Positions 6,179 to 7,069 of a stretch of DNA of 7,069 nucleotides are shown in pieces. The notes beneath the pieces are model-generated. The model ran no database searches and was not told the DNA's origin. It saw only the letters and a program-made list of their open reading frames with translations. The DNA is taken from assembly GCA_019241735.1 (NCBI GenBank), contig JAFAWN010000051.1, positions 1-7,069 on the forward strand, read 5' to 3'. The translations under genes were made by a program, and so were the position numbers. How positions within the stretch are numbered: position 1 is the stretch's first letter; each line of letters starts with the position of its first letter. The DNA is from Terriglobales bacterium. Its GTDB lineage: Bacteria > Acidobacteriota > Terriglobia > Terriglobales > Acidobacteriaceae.

Positions 6179-7069
6179 CTACTGGTTACCGTGGATGCGC
6201 CGCGTCCAGTAAATCGTGGCCGTGAGGTGTGCTGAACTGTGAATCACAACCAGCGGGAATAGCGACTCGCGTTTTATAGCCTCGTCCACTGGATCGCCCG
6301 CAAATGCAACCGCATAGTCAGCATATTTTGCGGGATCAGCCAGAGCGCGCTCCCATAAGCCGTCTGCATCCTGTGGCTGTTTCCAAACGCGATGATTCCC
6401 TTCGTGAATCACCCGGCGCAGGGGAACCCCGGCGCGCTGCACTGCGCCGACATAATCTCTCAGATCCATTAGCAGGGTGGAATCGGCAGGAAGTTTTATC
6501 AGATTTGCCGCCAGTTCACCCTCAAAAGCTATCCGATCGCGAGAATTCGACCATGCCTCGCGAAAACCAATTCCCTGCTCGCGCCATATCAATCCATAGC
6601 TGACCCCAATGAAGACAACGACCACGGAAACTGCCAAGGCTTTCGTCCATTTTCCGCGGAGAGCAGTCATAAGAAAAATTGACGTAACCCCTACCAACAC
6701 GGAAAACGCGGGAAGTAATTCCAGGCCATAGCGCGTGTTGTAGAACGTGTGGGGCCACCACATGGGCAGATAGATGGGCAAGCCTCCATAAGCCACCGAG
6801 CCAATGTAAAAAATCAGTGGAGCTCCGAACAGTAGGAGAATCCACAGTCGTCGCCTTAGCCTCAGCGCCCAACCTGCCCCCACCAGGGCCAATGCTATCC
6901 AGACCTTCTGTAGACTGGCTTCGCCAGAAAGATTCAGTTCTGCAGCCTTCAGAAAGTAACTAAACGCGGTGTGTACGCTATGAGCCCCCGGATGGCCTTC
7001 TGCCGAGCTTCGTTGCTCAATTGCCTGGGCCGAATATGGTCCATTGGCAAATTCCACCGGATTGCGATA
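6179..7069 (-). CDS. Multi-pass membrane protein, probable GT-C-type glycosyltransferase, C-terminal part
   Basis: The frame is open from the window edge to a TAG at 6181-6179, giving 296 residues with the N-terminus missing. GTG 7057 is an internal valine rather than a start, because YRNP precedes it in frame and reads naturally into VEFANGPYSA. Hydrophobic stretches at about 55-70, 75-95, 115-137 and 143-161 are probable membrane segments. They are followed by a soluble tail of about 135 residues, probably periplasmic. The loop FYNTRYGLELLPA at 109-121 and the NPVEFANGPYSA block resemble the later parts of PMT/ArnT-like lipid-linked sugar transferases. The catalytic acidic residues of that fold lie in the first periplasmic loop, outside the window, so activity cannot be judged. 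An unrelated polytopic membrane protein remains possible. It lies 75 bp upstream of the MgtC-like gene on the same strand, and its role relative to that operon is unknown. Confidence 0.6.
   Translation of the reverse strand, partial: YRNPVEFANGPYSAQAIEQRSSAEGHPGAHSVHTAFSYFLKAAELNLSGEASLQKVWIALALVGAGWALRLRRRLWILLLFGAPLIFYIGSVAYGGLPIYLPMWWPHTFYNTRYGLELLPAFSVLVGVTSIFLMTALRGKWTKALAVSVVVVFIGVSYGLIWREQGIGFREAWSNSRDRIAFEGELAANLIKLPADSTLLMDLRDYVGAVQRAGVPLRRVIHEGNHRVWKQPQDADGLWERALADPAKYADYAVAFAGDPVDEAIKRESLFPLVVIHSSAHLTATIYWTRRIHGNQ

Noticed and set aside
7055..7057. GTG as the start of the glycosyltransferase-like gene
   Set aside because: The frame continues upstream to the window edge with YRNP, fitting the NPxEFAxGPYS block, so the GTG is an internal valine and the gene is truncated by the window.

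Overview
The window is a compact bacterial gene cluster in which every gene lies on the minus strand, so reading order runs from high to low coordinates. It holds seven protein genes, two of them cut by the window ends, and almost no non-coding DNA. I see no RNA gene, CRISPR array, insertion sequence, integrase or repeat array. The gene content is that of a Gram-negative with meso-diaminopimelate peptidoglycan. The families and sequence style remind me of Acidobacteriota (Terriglobia/Koribacter-like), but that is an impression from protein style and was not tested.

In transcription order: (1) 7069-6179 is the C-terminal part of a multi-pass membrane protein that resembles GT-C-type (PMT/ArnT-like) glycosyltransferases. 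(2) A 75-bp gap follows, with a plausible extended -10 promoter and no recognisable terminator. (3) 6103-5375 is an MgtC/SapB-family membrane protein. (4) 5378-4581 is dapF, diaminopimelate epimerase. (5) 4569-3580 is ldcA, an S66 LD-carboxypeptidase. (6) 3583-2138 is mpl, the murein tripeptide ligase. (7) 2135-279 is a secreted M61-family metallopeptidase with a PDZ domain. (8) 282-1 is the N-terminal part of a PlsC-type 1-acylglycerol-3-phosphate acyltransferase, which continues out of the window.

From the MgtC-like gene onward the genes overlap by 4 bp (ATGA) or are separated by 2-11 bp, so they are very probably one operon with translational coupling. The core dapF-ldcA-mpl makes biochemical sense. 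DapF makes meso-DAP. LdcA trims the terminal D-Ala from recovered murein tetrapeptides. Mpl attaches the resulting L-Ala-gamma-D-Glu-meso-DAP tripeptide to UDP-MurNAc. Together they are a cytoplasmic murein-peptide salvage module. The flanking MgtC-like, M61 and PlsC genes are envelope-related, but their link to recycling is only inferred from position.

The most notable sequence-level point is the start of the M61 gene. The only conventional start codon (GTG at 2063) has no ribosome binding site and would delete a good signal peptide. A CTG at 2135, seven bases after a perfect GGAGG and two bases after the mpl stop codon, restores both. The window contains mostly recognised families, and I do not claim a new system beyond this arrangement.
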